Assembly: GCA_023091665.1 (NCBI GenBank)
Contig: JALJCQ010000016.1
Span: forward strand, 310,001 to 374,000
DNA from: Pythium myriotylum
Lineage: Eukaryota > Oomycota > Peronosporomycetes > Pythiales > Pythiaceae
Direction of reading: 5' to 3'
Length of the DNA: 64,000 nucleotides
In this document: in pieces, positions 40,208 through 50,937 of the stretch
Layout of the letters: every line of letters starts with the position of its first letter
How positions within the stretch are numbered: the stretch's first letter is position 1
The notes under the pieces: generated by a model
Told to the model about the DNA's origin: nothing
The model's input: only the letters and a program-made list of their open reading frames with translations
The model's database searches: none
Program-made: the position numbers and the translations under genes

Positions 40208-43200
40208 CTAGCTACTGAGCCCGTTGTCTGTTGATGCGTGAGTCTCCAGAGGTGATGGAACGCTATCGGTTACGTCGCGCAGCTCACTCCGCACCTGCTT
40301 CCACAAGTCTCGCCTCCAATGAGTCTCGCTCTCACGACGCTCACGGTCGATTCTCCTTTCTTCCTGATCTTTGCGTTTGCGTTCGAGCTCGGCAATACCC
40401 TCTTCAATAGGCCCCATTAGAGTGGCCCACATTGAATCAATCTCGGTCAAAGCGCGCTCCTCAACCTCTCCCTTTGCTTCATCCTTGTAGTTCCTGTAGA
40501 AAACCTCGTTCGATCGAGAGAGGACATGGTTCTGGGCGAAATGATGTATCGCGTGATGGTCCTCAACCCACCGGCCATTTTGTGCGTACATCTCACTTCG
40601 ACTCCTTTTATGATGGACGGCCGTGAACGTAGCTTCACTCGAGTAGCCTCTTTCACGACGCCGATCACGTCCGCAGTCGACACAGTAGCAATCTTCGGGT
40701 GTGTGTTTCATGACCACAGTCTTTTGAGAGGACACGTGCACCTTTCTCGGAGCCCCGTAACCGTGATAGTGATGATACCGACGGTTGCGATGGTGGTGAA
40801 CTTGGTCGTTTGCACTGTAGTCACTCGACACGGCTGCCAACGGAGGATATCTGCGATCAGCCAACTTTAGGCAGTAAGTCATGATGCAGACAACTTACAT
40901 CCACTAGAAGCAATTGACTGTGTCTCGTCATCAACGTCGTCACCGTCAGCACCAGGATCCTCAATGGTTTCGTCTCCGTCAAGCTCTTCATGGACTTCCT
41001 CTTCGACGTCAATCCCACCGTCATCGTCGAGATCGTAGTGGTCTGAGGGCCATTAACACGATTACAACGTGTCTCGGTTATAGCTCCAGTAAGATCTGTA
41101 CATACCCGGGCTGTAGTGGTGGTTACTTGGGCTTGATTCTGAGTGATCATACCGTATTCCATTATCACCCCTCTCTTTTTGCAGCAGAATATTCTTCCCC
41201 AGCTCTTGGGCTAATTCGAAAAACAATGAACACGATGAGTGGGGCTCAGGTAGTACAGATAACATCCATACGTACACTTGCCAGTCAGCTTCGGTTGCTC
41301 CGTGGCGCCACGAAGAGAGGTCATCACACTTGGCTTTGTCACTTGAGGCGTCTTCACGAATGACGGACCATTTACATCATTAGCGGGCGGTGGTACTGTC
41401 GAGTCCTTCTCATCCAGAAAGTCTCCCGTCGGGGAGATCGACGATTCTTTGGATAATGCCGTGGTATCGTGGGTTGATACATCACTGCCCTCGATTGCTG
41501 CGGGAAAGCAAGCGAGTGATCCATAGCCTAATGGTGCGTAAATCGTCAGTCAAAGGATCCCTGCTCATGTATGCTTGTCAACGTACGTTGTTCGCAAAGA
41601 CGAAGAATCCGTTGACCACGAAAGCATATCGACTGTGGCTCTCCTTGAAAACCCATGGCTGCTGCCACCTCTTTGAAGAACACACTACGTGGCCCATCAA
41701 CATAGACTTGAAGAGACTTTCGCATGGTGTGGCATAGCTCGAGAGTACGCTCTTCTTCCCACTTGATCATGGCTGCACAATCTCGTACAAACTCTGAGTA
41801 TGCACATTCATCTCTATTTGGCGATTCAGCTTCTGTCGATATCCCCGGCGTTGGTTGCTGTGGGGATGCGTTAGTCTTCGACCTAGTTGATGGCGCAGGA
41901 GAATCCTTTGAAGCACGCTGTCGCATCGCCATCTGCAGCGGTGGCGGCGGGAGGTGGCGATTCCTGCTTTTGCGCACCGATGCGCTTCGATTGTGGAAGT
42001 CTTTGAGTGCAAATATGCCAAGAGCGTATGGGTCATCACGGTCTGTCCAATCTGGGAGGGCATTAAATGTAAGGTTCTCGCACAATCCTCCACACTGCTA
42101 GTAGTAGTACCTGACGTGAAGATCTTGTGCGCGACCGAGTTTTCGTCGTAAATCACGCTCGGAATTTCTACAGGCAAAAGAATTTGTGAGTTGACATAGG
42201 AGACTTGCCAAGAATGATTCCTACGAACTCGTGGCTCGACGGTACGAAGACCGATTCTCAAACCGCAGCCGAATGTCTTGGGCTTTACCAATCATGGATA
42301 ACTCGGTGCGATGCAGCTTCAATCTCATCTCTTTCACCAGAGAACTTACTCCGTGATTCTGCATCTCCAGCGTGACCTCGACCAGCAATGACACGAACGC
42401 CTCAAGCTCCTCATAAGTCCACATGCGTACCTTCGGAGGTTTCGCAAATGATGATTTCGACTTTTTTGGAGTCACGTGCACTGTGCCAGGCGACGTTCCG
42501 ACTGTTGTCACTGGGGATGGCGTCGTCGGCAGAGGTGATGGAGCTGGTGGCACATCTTCAAAAATCTTTGCAAGCCATCCGAGGCGCTTAAGCTCTGCGT
42601 CTGATCGCAGTATCTCCGATTCCTTCTTCTTCTCTTCAATGTATATCTCGCGCCACAAGTAGAACTTTGCTCGAACATCTGGAACGTTCTTGCTCCAAAT
42701 TTGAGCGCGAGCAAAGAACAGCTCTGGATTCACATCGAAGAAGTGACGATAGGTCTCCATTTTTCGCAATGCGTTCCGCAGTTCGTCAGCATCCCAGACA
42801 CCACCCTGGCGGTTTTCTGGCTGCGCCGCAATCGTTTCGTACAAATGTTCGTATGGGTAGATGCAGCCTTCGTCGACAATTATCGCTGTGCGCCAACGAT
42901 TCAATCACCAGTTAGTTGCGCCGCGTACCAGATCGAGATCTCTCGTACCTTCATTCATGAATTTTCTCGTTTTCATTGCAAACGAGAGTCCATCCATTAA
43001 GTCGCGCACTACTTCCATGATTTCGCGCGCCGTTCTTCCTGCACTACCAGCATCAGCAACGACCACTTGAGCCCCTCGCCGTCCAAGCGTCTCACCGCGG
43101 AACCCGTGCGCGATGGAGCGCGCGAATGCCTCGTCTGTCGAGTAGATGTAGTCGGTCATGTTCGCTCGCAGAAGCTGCAGCAGGGCGAACAGCTCGCTGT

Positions 43201-43225
43201 CGCTCCATCCGTCGGGCCGTGTCAT
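40208..43225 (-). CDS. Uncharacterised multi-exon protein with SANT-like helices
   Basis: Start ATG 43225. Secure pieces: exon 1 43225..42949 (MTRPDGWSDSELFALLQLLR), exon 2 from 42885 (WDADELRNALRKMETYRHFF, WTYEELEAFVSLLVEVTLEM), a short piece IPSVIYDENSVAHKIFTS ending near 42111, an exon from about 42050 (DWTDRDDPYALGIFALKDF), one from about 41500 to 41280 (acidic, Ser/Pro-rich), an acidic exon near 41040-40900 and the last exon to 40208. Splice sites between 42300 and 42110 and between 41280 and 41040 could not be fixed. Two helical segments with a leading Trp recall Myb/SANT repeats. The tail is charged and coiled coil (GIAELERKRKDQEERRIDRE). Nuclear/chromatin function is a guess. It shares a 221 bp divergent promoter with CTR9. 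Confidence 0.5.
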
Positions 43226-43446
43226 GGCGGGAGCTCGGTGCGAGCGTTGGAGCTCACTTGAACCTTCAACTGGAGTGAGTGGCAAGACCTACCAACCGGT
43301 TCTCCATCGGTTTTTCGAACTTTACTCCATTGTTGGATACCGCACCTGGCCAACACGATATATACCGGCTTTGTACCGGTTAGCGCGGCTTGGTGTGCAG
43401 TTCGTGTGAAGGGGGAGAGCCCAAAGGAAACCAACCGCAGGCGACC
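43226..43446. promoter_or_regulatory. Divergent promoter with repeated ACCGG motifs
   Basis: Shared upstream region of CTR9 (+) and the unknown gene (-). It contains AACCGGTT near 43294, ACCGGC near 43366 and ACCGGTT near 43375. The recurrence in 221 bp suggests a factor-binding site, unidentified. Confidence 0.35.
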
Positions 43447-46400
43447 ATGGCCGACGTGGACGGCGACGCCGTGCGCTCGCTGCTCATCCCGGTCAAGAAC
43501 TCGGACCAGGCCGTCGAGGTTTTCGCGGACGAGCTGCCTGATGACGTGAACGACATCATCGACATCCTGCGCGCCGAGGTGGCGCCGCTCGACGTCTGGC
43601 TCCAGTTCGCCGTCGAGTACTACAACCAGGGCATGGTCGCGCAGTTCCAGGAGATCCTCGCCGTGGCCTCCGAACCGGGCATCGAAGAGATCTACAAGGA
43701 TGCGGCCTCGCGCCAGAGCCGCATCAAGTTCTTCAACGCGCTCGCCAACCACGCCGTCAAGTCGATGTGGCACGAGGACGACGACAAGAAGAAAGAGGCG
43801 ATCGCAGCGCGCGCCGTCAGCTACTTTCAGCGCGCCGACCGCCTCGACCAGCAGAACGTCCTCACGCTCGTCGGCAAGGCGCTCATGTTCATGGCCAAGA
43901 ATGAGGACGACCGCGCGGAGCGCTTCCTCAAGAGTGTGCTCCTATCAAACAAGAAGAACCTCCCGGCGATGCTTGCTAAGGCGCTGCTGCTTTACCGGAA
44001 GAAAAAGTACGGCGAGGCCAAGAAGCAGTATCTTGAGGCCATCAAGCTCCATCCGCGCAGTCCGCAAGCATCTCGCATGCGCATGTGCTTCGCTTACTGC
44101 TGTTATCGAGACGGCGCCGTCGACAAGGCCCGAGCCGTTATGCGCTATGCCGTCACCCTGGACGACTCAAACGTCGACGCCGTGATTGCGAGTGCTCTCT
44201 GGCAGCTCGCGAGCCTCAGTAGAGAGGAACGAGCCCGAAGCATCAGAGATGAAACGTCCCGCTTTATGACGATGATCCACCATGCCCACGCTATCGAGAA
44301 GACTAACCCGACAGTGCTTAACCATCTAGCCAACCACTACTTCGCACAGTGGGTCCCGCTGCCGTGCACAGTTAGTGTTGTACGAGGATCGACAGTTGTC
44401 GCTACGTCGAAAGACGTCTCATCGGAGCTCTCCCCGGGACAAATCATCTGCATTGGTGAGCGTTACGTTGCGTACATCAGCAAGAAGCCGGGATCGGTGT
44501 CACCTTCTGGCATTGTCTTGGACGGGCCTTATCGCGATCTGTCGGCAAGCTCCATCTCTCTTGCGCGCAAGAACTACGACAAGATGTTCACCCTCGCTGG
44601 CAGTGCATTCCACAGCACGAAAATCCCCGAGATTCGCTCCGAAAGCTGCTACCTCATGGGTCGCGGATGTCACGCTGAGGGTAAGTACAAGGAGGCGTAC
44701 AGCTACTACTTCAACGCTGGCAGATTGTGGCCCAACTTCGTGCTCCCATGGCTTGGCTTGGCGCAAATGTACTTTGAGCGCAAGGAGTATACAAAGGCGG
44801 CGACATATCTGGAAAAGGCAAACAAGGCATATCCAGAAAATGTCGAGGTCTTGGCGCTTCTTGGTCATACATACGGGAAACTAGGTAAGGTAGAGGACGC
44901 TGTCGTTCTTCTTCGCCGTGTTGTCGAGCTCGATCCCGGAAATGTGGATGCGTTGATTGGCACAGCCGAACTCCTGCATTCCTCAGAAGAACGTCGAGAT
45001 CAGATTTTGGCGATTTCCTCGTACATCGCGGCTGAAAAAGTCATGCAGCACGCGTCTGAAACAGTACCTATGGAGCTGTATGTCAATCTCGGTGCTCTTC
45101 AGAAGCGTGTCGGAAAGATTCAAGACGCCCTGAAGTGTTTCAAGAAGGCTTTGTCGCTTCTTCATCCTGAATACGAAGCGGCGGCTACAACGAATGATGA
45201 TCCTGATGGCGACGAATCTATGGAAGAGGAGCCACCAACCCCGAAGCCTACAACTGAAAACACGACAATCCTGTACAATATGGCTCTCATCTATGAAGAG
45301 CTCGGTAACCATGAACTCGCTGGGTCGATTTACAACTCCATCTTGAGTGAGTTTCCCAAGTATATCGACTGCATTCTGCGACTAGGATGCATATTACGTG
45401 ATCGTGGCGACGAAGACGGCGCCCTTAAGAAGTTTGAACTCGCCTTGGAAGTCGATCCATCATGTGCTGATGCTTGCATTCTCCAGGCTAACATTCATCT
45501 CGGGCGCCGCGCGTGGTCACTTGCCCAGAAGCAGTTCGAACGTGTGATGGGCATGCCCAACCAGAAGAACGATGCATACGCACTTCTGTCCATGGGCAAT
45601 ATTTTCATGAGCAACCTTGGTGAAAAACTGCGCTACGCGAAGAACATGACTTTGAGCGAGGGATACTACAAGAAGACCATGCAGCTCCAACCGCGTAATA
45701 TTTACGCAGCCAATGGCCTTGGCATCATGATGGCGGAGAAGGGTAACTTCGAACTTGCCAAACTTATCTTCTCGCAAGTGCGTGAGGCCAGCCCAGACAT
45801 GCCCGATGCATGGATCAATCTGGCCCACATTTACGTTGCTGAAGAACGCTACGCCGAGGCCATCCAGCTTTACTCTGTCTGCCTCAACAAGTGTTACAAT
45901 GGGCAAGATTTGGAAGTACTTTTGTATCTTGCCAAGGCATACTACGAGTCGAAAAACTTCCCCAAGTGTATCACTGCGCTATCCCGAGGAATTCACCTTC
46001 GACCAAACGATCTGCGGTTATGGTACAACTTGGCTCTTGCACAAGAAGACTACGCTGTTGCTACCCTCGGTCAGGAATCTGCTCCGCCGGGGCGACAAGG
46101 AGGTGCTGGTCAGCGAACGATGGCAGATGTCCAGCGCGCGATTGCAGACCTGAAGCGCGCGCAACAGACCTTCCAAAATCTGCTCAAGCACGTCGAAAGT
46201 GCCAGTCAGAACAAGAAAGGTGGTACCATTCCTTTCGACAAGGACAAGGCTTCTGAACACGAGAAGTTCTGTGCTGATACACTGACAAAAGCTAGCTTCC
46301 ACTTGGAGTTCGAGCGCCAGAAGGAAGAGAAGCTTCGCCTCGAGAATGAGGCTCGTCGCAAAATGCTTCAGGAATACGAAGATCGTATTGCTCGTGAAAA

Positions 46401-46995
46401 GGAAGAAGAGGCGGCGCGTGAAGCTGACCTTCGCAAGCGGCGAGCTGACGTGCTGCACAAGCAGGAGGAACGTCTTAAGCAACTTAGTGAAGGTTGGAAG
46501 CAGCGTGAGAGAGAGGAAGAAGAGAAAAAGACCACGAAGAAGAAGGGTGGCGGTGGTCGGAAGCGGAAGAAGAATGACGATGACGACGGATTCATCGATA
46601 ATGACGTCAGTGACGAAGATGAGGACGGAGACACGAGTATGTCTATTGACGACATGAAGAACCGGAACTCGAAGCTCAAGAAATTGGCAGCCAAACGTCA
46701 GAAACGTGAGAATGGATCGGACGGAGAGGACGAGGACGATGAGGACGATGACGAGGGCGAGCCCGCGAACAATGTCAAGGCCGCGGAGCTTTTCGGCTCG
46801 GACTCGAGTGACGATGAGGTGGACATTCCAGCAGCCAAGTCCAAGTCATCTGGCTCTGGAAGCAAGACCGTGAACAGCGACGACGAAGATGATGACAACA
46901 AGACTTCGGGTGACGCAAGTGGCTCGGCTGCGAACGAAGACGTTCGCCAAGCAGAGAAGGACGAGCTCTTTGGCTCATCGTCGGACGAGGACTAA
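43447..46995 (+). CDS. CTR9: CTR9, TPR subunit of the PAF1 transcription-elongation complex
   Basis: Single exon, 1182 aa, start at MADVDGDAVRSLLIPVKNSD. TPR repeats fill most of the protein, in the order and wording of CTR9: EVFADELPDDVNDIIDILRA, PLDVWLQFAVEYYNQG, NVLTLVGKALMFMAKN, RSESCYLMGRGCHAEGKYKE, WPNFVLPWLGLAQMYFERKE, YAANGLGIMMAEKGNFELAK and DMPDAWINLAHIYVAEERYA. A charged coiled coil and a Lys/Asp/Ser-rich acidic tail (DELFGSSSDED) close it. The PAF1 complex travels with RNA polymerase II and promotes histone modification. An extra ~70 residues (about 301-372) interrupt a TPR pair: TVSVVRGSTVVATSKDVSSE and LSPGQIICIGERYVAYISK. They are beta-rich and absent from animal and yeast CTR9 as known to me. 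Confidence 0.96.
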   Translation: MADVDGDAVRSLLIPVKNSDQAVEVFADELPDDVNDIIDILRAEVAPLDVWLQFAVEYYNQGMVAQFQEILAVASEPGIEEIYKDAASRQSRIKFFNALANHAVKSMWHEDDDKKKEAIAARAVSYFQRADRLDQQNVLTLVGKALMFMAKNEDDRAERFLKSVLLSNKKNLPAMLAKALLLYRKKKYGEAKKQYLEAIKLHPRSPQASRMRMCFAYCCYRDGAVDKARAVMRYAVTLDDSNVDAVIASALWQLASLSREERARSIRDETSRFMTMIHHAHAIEKTNPTVLNHLANHYFAQWVPLPCTVSVVRGSTVVATSKDVSSELSPGQIICIGERYVAYISKKPGSVSPSGIVLDGPYRDLSASSISLARKNYDKMFTLAGSAFHSTKIPEIRSESCYLMGRGCHAEGKYKEAYSYYFNAGRLWPNFVLPWLGLAQMYFERKEYTKAATYLEKANKAYPENVEVLALLGHTYGKLGKVEDAVVLLRRVVELDPGNVDALIGTAELLHSSEERRDQILAISSYIAAEKVMQHASETVPMELYVNLGALQKRVGKIQDALKCFKKALSLLHPEYEAAATTNDDPDGDESMEEEPPTPKPTTENTTILYNMALIYEELGNHELAGSIYNSILSEFPKYIDCILRLGCILRDRGDEDGALKKFELALEVDPSCADACILQANIHLGRRAWSLAQKQFERVMGMPNQKNDAYALLSMGNIFMSNLGEKLRYAKNMTLSEGYYKKTMQLQPRNIYAANGLGIMMAEKGNFELAKLIFSQVREASPDMPDAWINLAHIYVAEERYAEAIQLYSVCLNKCYNGQDLEVLLYLAKAYYESKNFPKCITALSRGIHLRPNDLRLWYNLALAQEDYAVATLGQESAPPGRQGGAGQRTMADVQRAIADLKRAQQTFQNLLKHVESASQNKKGGTIPFDKDKASEHEKFCADTLTKASFHLEFERQKEEKLRLENEARRKMLQEYEDRIAREKEEEAAREADLRKRRADVLHKQEERLKQLSEGWKQREREEEEKKTTKKKGGGGRKRKKNDDDDGFIDNDVSDEDEDGDTSMSIDDMKNRNSKLKKLAAKRQKRENGSDGEDEDDEDDDEGEPANNVKAAELFGSDSSDDEVDIPAAKSKSSGSGSKTVNSDDEDDDNKTSGDASGSAANEDVRQAEKDELFGSSSDED

Positions 46996-47276
46996 TCGCG
47001 ACTCGAAGCTAGTTCAGTTAGCCCAGCTCTGCAACATGATGATTTGGTTGTTCCCGCCAAAACGGTGTGGTTTTTGAATCTCAAAGTAGTGGTTTTTCCT
47101 CGTCCACGGGCTAGGGGTCCATCGATGATTGGTGCGATGGCCCACGCGCGACGCATGGCCCGAGCAGCTCGTGAGCAGCTCAGCTGATCTGGGGCAGCGG
47201 CGACCCGGGTCGGCGCCGCCCGCGCATTTTCAAGCGTCCTGGCGTCCTCGTTCTGCCCGCGCCGTGGCGAATTTGG

Positions 47277-47320
47277 TTTTTGGCGGGTTCTTGGTTGGCG
47301 CGCTTTCGAATTCGGCGCGC
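47277..47320 (+). promoter_or_regulatory. E2F-like sites upstream of ribonucleotide reductase R2
   Basis: Three GC-core elements lie in 44 bp: TTTTTGGCGGG at 47277, TTGGCGCGC at 47295 and TTCGGCGCGC at 47311. They match or nearly match the E2F/DP site TTTSGCGS. They sit 105-150 bp upstream of the RNR R2 ATG, where S-phase control of this gene is expected. A weaker initiator-like CCATTCCGCAATCC follows near 47385. Confidence 0.6.
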
Positions 47321-47423
47321 ATCCTCCCTCTCGCCCAGCAGTCCCGCCATCTCCGTCGCCATTGCCATTCCGCAATCCGCCGCACCTCCCACACCCGAGT
47401 CTCCCGCTTCCTCCGCTGTAGCC

Positions 47424-48653
47424 ATGGCCATCTCGTCGCCGTCCAACGCCAGCGCGCGCCAGCCCGCGGTGGCCAAGACCAACAGCGAAGGCAGCCCCAT
47501 GGCCATTGACGAGGTCAACCGCACCGCCGCGCCCTTTGCGCAAGGCACGGCGCTCAACTTCGACGACATCGAGGAAGACGACGTCGCGGTGGCGTCTGCC
47601 ACGTCCGCGGTCTCGTCCGTGACGGTCGCGCACCCAGCGGATGAAGTCTCCGAGTACAAGCGCCTGGAGCTCGAGGGCAAGCTCTTGCTCGAGCCGTTCT
47701 TGAAGGAGAACCCGAACCGTTTCGTGCTGTTCCCGATCCAGGAGGCCGAGGTCTGGGCCATGTACAAGAAGGCCGAGGCTAGCTTTTGGACTGCCGAGGA
47801 GCTTGATCTTGCCCACGACCTCAAGGACTGGGCAGGCCTTACCGACAACGAGCGCTTCTTCATCAAGCACGTGCTCGCTTTCTTCGCGGCCTCGGACGGC
47901 ATCGTCAATGAAAACCTCGCGATGAACTTCAGCAATGAAGTCCAAGTGCCCGAGGCACGCTGCTTCTACGGCTTCCAGATTGCGATTGAGAACATCCACT
48001 CGGAGGTCTACTCACTTCTCATCGACACCTACATCAAGGACCTCGTGGAGAAGGATCACTTGCTACGCGCGATCGAGACGATCCCGTGCGTTCAGAAGAA
48101 GGCCAACTGGGCGCTGCGCTGGTGCAACCCCAGCTACGCTGCCTTTGCCGAGCGTGTCGTGGCCTTCGCTGCCGTCGAGGGTATCTTCTTCTCCGGCTCG
48201 TTCTGCTCGATCTTCTGGCTCAAGAAGCGAGGACTCATGCCTGGCCTCAGCTTCTCGAACGAGCTCATCTCGCGGGACGAGGGCCTCCACTGCGACTTCG
48301 CCTGCCTCATGTACAACAAGCTCGTCAACAAGCTCCCAGCCTCACGTATCCACGAAATCGTGGGAGACGCCGTGGTGATCGAGAAGGAGTTCGTCAAGGA
48401 GTCGCTCCCTGTTGAGCTCATTGGTATGAACTCAGCTCTCATGTGCCAGTACATCGAGTTCTGTGCCGATCGTCTGCTCGTGTCGCTCAACGTCTCAAAG
48501 CTTTATAACGCGACGAACCCGTTCGACTGGATGGACATGATCTCACTCCAAGGCAAGACCAACTTCTTCGAGAAGCGTGTGGGCGAGTACTCGAAGTCGG
48601 GCGTGGGTGTCGCCGCGGCCGAGCAGGTCTTCACACTGGATGCCGACTTCTAA
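47424..48653 (+). CDS. RNR2: Ribonucleoside-diphosphate reductase small subunit (R2)
   Basis: Single exon, 409 aa. It is a class Ia eukaryotic R2. Metal ligands and radical site are intact: Asp in [14 protein letters not shown], Glu/His in [20 protein letters not shown] (which also holds the radical Tyr in HSEVY), [20 protein letters not shown], and [20 protein letters not shown]. The C-terminus FTLDADF is the R1-docking tail. Together with R1 it makes deoxynucleotides in S phase. An extra ~75-residue Ser/Ala-rich N-terminus precedes the core; ATG 47424 is used. Upstream E2F-like sites suggest cell-cycle control. Confidence 0.96.
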   Translation: MAISSPSNASARQPAVAKTNSEGSPMAIDEVNRTAAPFAQGTALNFDDIEEDDVAVASATSAVSSVTVAHPADEVSEYKRLELEGKLLLEPFLKENPNRFVLFPIQEAEVWAMYKKAEASFWTAEELDLAHDLKDWAGLTDNERFFIKHVLAFFAASDGIVNENLAMNFSNEVQVPEARCFYGFQIAIENIHSEVYSLLIDTYIKDLVEKDHLLRAIETIPCVQKKANWALRWCNPSYAAFAERVVAFAAVEGIFFSGSFCSIFWLKKRGLMPGLSFSNELISRDEGLHCDFACLMYNKLVNKLPASRIHEIVGDAVVIEKEFVKESLPVELIGMNSALMCQYIEFCADRLLVSLNVSKLYNATNPFDWMDMISLQGKTNFFEKRVGEYSKSGVGVAAAEQVFTLDADF

Positions 48654-49090
48654 GCGTGCGTTCCGACTGCGTCCGGCTTCTATTTAATCTGCCTCCCCCT
48701 ACAGGAGTGGAATGGCGTGTGGGAGACTGTCGTTCCCACTGCCCCACCTACACGCACTCCACGCCTCACCTTTAGCACAGTTCGCCGCGCGATGTATACA
48801 AAATTTGCATGGTCGTTTGGAGTAAATCTCGCCTTCTTCCTCCCATTGCAGGCATCTAATACACAGTTCTGACCACCACGAAATGCTGTGCCCATCTCAC
48901 GATCTCTTCAACATATCTTGAATGACACATTTCGATATCTGAGATGGGGTTGAGAGGAACTAGTGGAGTGGGTGATGCGATGTGGGCTTAATATCGTTTT
49001 GATTTTACAAGGTGGTTTACTGTGTGCATTTTGTGAAGGCCGGACTTCCAATCATCGCGGCAAAGCTCTAAGCCATTTGGGGAGAATCCT
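48654..49090. other. Intergenic region between convergent genes
   Basis: 437 bp between the ends of RNR2 and the first PX gene. It should contain both 3' UTRs. No gene or RNA was recognised. Confidence 0.5.
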
Positions 49091-50128
49091 CTACTTCTTC
49101 CCGATCGAGACGTTCTGGAGGAAGTCCATGTTCAGACTTCCGAACTCGTCGTCCATGCTCTCCTTCGCGGAGGGCTGGGACTGCAGAGTCGTGTGGGACG
49201 AGCTCTCCTTGGTCAGATTGCGGGGGCTTCCATCAGCTGCCTGACGGGGCGATGGCGCCGGCTCCGTCTGCTGCGGCTTCGCGTCGTCAGACGGGCTCGG
49301 ACCAGAAAAAGACACGAACGAAGTGGCGTCCGTCGTCGGCTTCTCGACTGCCGCCGGCGAGGGAGGGACGCTCGAAGAGGAAGTGGATCCAGCTGAGGAT
49401 GAGGCGGGCGAGGGCGGCAGATCAGCTGCCTTTGGTGTCGCCGGCTTGGTTGGTTGCTTGTTCTTGGGCGCCAGGGTCTTCTTTCCCTTCGCGCCGCCTT
49501 TCGCGGTGCCAGCGCCGTCGCGACGAATGAAGTTGCCCTCGCTGTTGACAGACTTGACTCCCTTCGGCGCCACATACGTCGTGAAGTCCTTGACCTGGAT
49601 CGACTCGCGGATCGACTCACGATCCGCGTTGCTGCCGGTGGCACTGTTGGTCTCGGACGCGACCTCGAGCTGCTCGGTGAGGAAGTCCCGCACAGCCGTG
49701 AACGGCAAAGCGCTGCAGGTCGGACACTTCGGCGACGAGGTAAACGTGTGCGACGCGAGAAGCAAAAGGAACGATCGCAGTGCCGTTTTGCGGTAGTTCA
49801 GAACGACCGGGTTCTTGCTCGTGAAGTAGCGCTTGGACGGGAACTCGAAGAGCTGGATGACCTTCTCGTAGTTGACGCATCCGGGGCATTTGCGCTCGGC
49901 CTTGGAGAAGTACGCGAGGAGCTCGTTGCGCAGCGCGAGGAACTCCGAGTATCGGTGGCTCGTGTGCCACACCTGGCGCGTCTGGACGTTGGTCACCTCG
50001 ATCTTGTAGCGCGTGTGCTGGCTGTCGGTCGTGACGCCCGGAATGTTGACGCGGATGAGGCATCGCTCGTCGGAGCTCCCGGCGCCGTTGCGCGAGTAGG
50101 TGAAGCGGGAGGTCGGATTCACCGGCAT
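49091..50128 (-). CDS. PX-domain protein A with CPGC/CPTC pairs
   Basis: Open frame of 345 aa from MPVNPTSRFTYS (an upstream Met at 50176 would add 16). Residues about 15-135 are a PX domain: VTNVQTRQVWHTSHRYSEFL carries the phosphoinositide-binding RYSEF, then LRNELLAYF and ALRSFLLLLASH. Two Cys pairs unusual for PX, KCPGCVNY and PKCPTCSALPF, flank the C-terminal half and could bind zinc. The remainder is Lys/Pro/Ser-rich and disordered. PX domains dock proteins on PI3P-bearing endosomes. It is the divergent paralogue of the gene at 50938; their PX regions match across the whole domain. Confidence 0.85.
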   Translation of the reverse strand: MPVNPTSRFTYSRNGAGSSDERCLIRVNIPGVTTDSQHTRYKIEVTNVQTRQVWHTSHRYSEFLALRNELLAYFSKAERKCPGCVNYEKVIQLFEFPSKRYFTSKNPVVLNYRKTALRSFLLLLASHTFTSSPKCPTCSALPFTAVRDFLTEQLEVASETNSATGSNADRESIRESIQVKDFTTYVAPKGVKSVNSEGNFIRRDGAGTAKGGAKGKKTLAPKNKQPTKPATPKAADLPPSPASSSAGSTSSSSVPPSPAAVEKPTTDATSFVSFSGPSPSDDAKPQQTEPAPSPRQAADGSPRNLTKESSSHTTLQSQPSAKESMDDEFGSLNMDFLQNVSIGKK

Positions 50129-50937
50129 GATCCTTGATGCTGGGTGTGGGGTCCAGAGGGAGTCGAGAAATGCCACGAAAGCACGCTCGCGTGAGTGCCT
50201 TTCGCCATCGTCATTCGTGGTCGATCTTACGCCACACCTCGTCGGTCTGTGTCTCGTGGCCGGTAACGCATGTCGCTCAGATCGTCAGGCTGAGAGTCAG
50301 AGAATCAGGACGATACGGCGATTTGATTGGTGCGGATCAGAAAACGAGTCAGAGCCGAGCGACCACGAGGCCAGCTCCATAGGGTGGATGACAATTTTCG
50401 GCCCACGCCCGCATTTCTTTCAGTGAACCCTCTGGAACCACCCGCGACCTTTGCGGAAAAGCGATCTTTCCAGGGTCCGCCGGTTTGCATGGATGGCCAG
50501 TCTGCGCAGTCGCCGTGCCGGGCCGGGAAGACCGGGGCGGTGGGAGCTGACTCGTTGCTCGATGTGACACTCGAGGTTACTCGCGAAGGTTCAGCTGCAC
50601 ATCGCGAGGGTGCCACCAGAAGATCAACCTAAGGTAGTAGACATGCCAGCGCAACCTGGCCGTTTTGAAGGCTAATCCACTGGTTTAAGGTTGAAAATGA
50701 GTCACACCCTATGAAGCTGTTGTTTTCCACCAATCGAATCGCAACATCTTGCAGATGGGAGCATTGTGATCGGATCACATCCCTCACGTCCATGCCCTCG
50801 GCCGAAATATTCGAACTTGGGGAGAATCGACCCGCGGCGACCAGTACCGACAGGACGAAGGCGAGAAGAGTCCAGTGCCAGAGGAGCGCGTCCTCACGGC
50901 GTAGCTGCTCAAGAGATCCGTCAGTTTCGAGGTAATC
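50129..50937. other. Divergent intergenic region between PX paralogues
   Basis: 810 bp shared upstream region. Several short frames occur with no protein-like pattern. It presumably holds both promoters. Confidence 0.5.

Noticed and set aside
46992..47999. 335-codon open frame antisense to ribonucleotide reductase R2
   Set aside because: It overlaps a certain gene, has GC-codon-shadow composition and no domain pattern.
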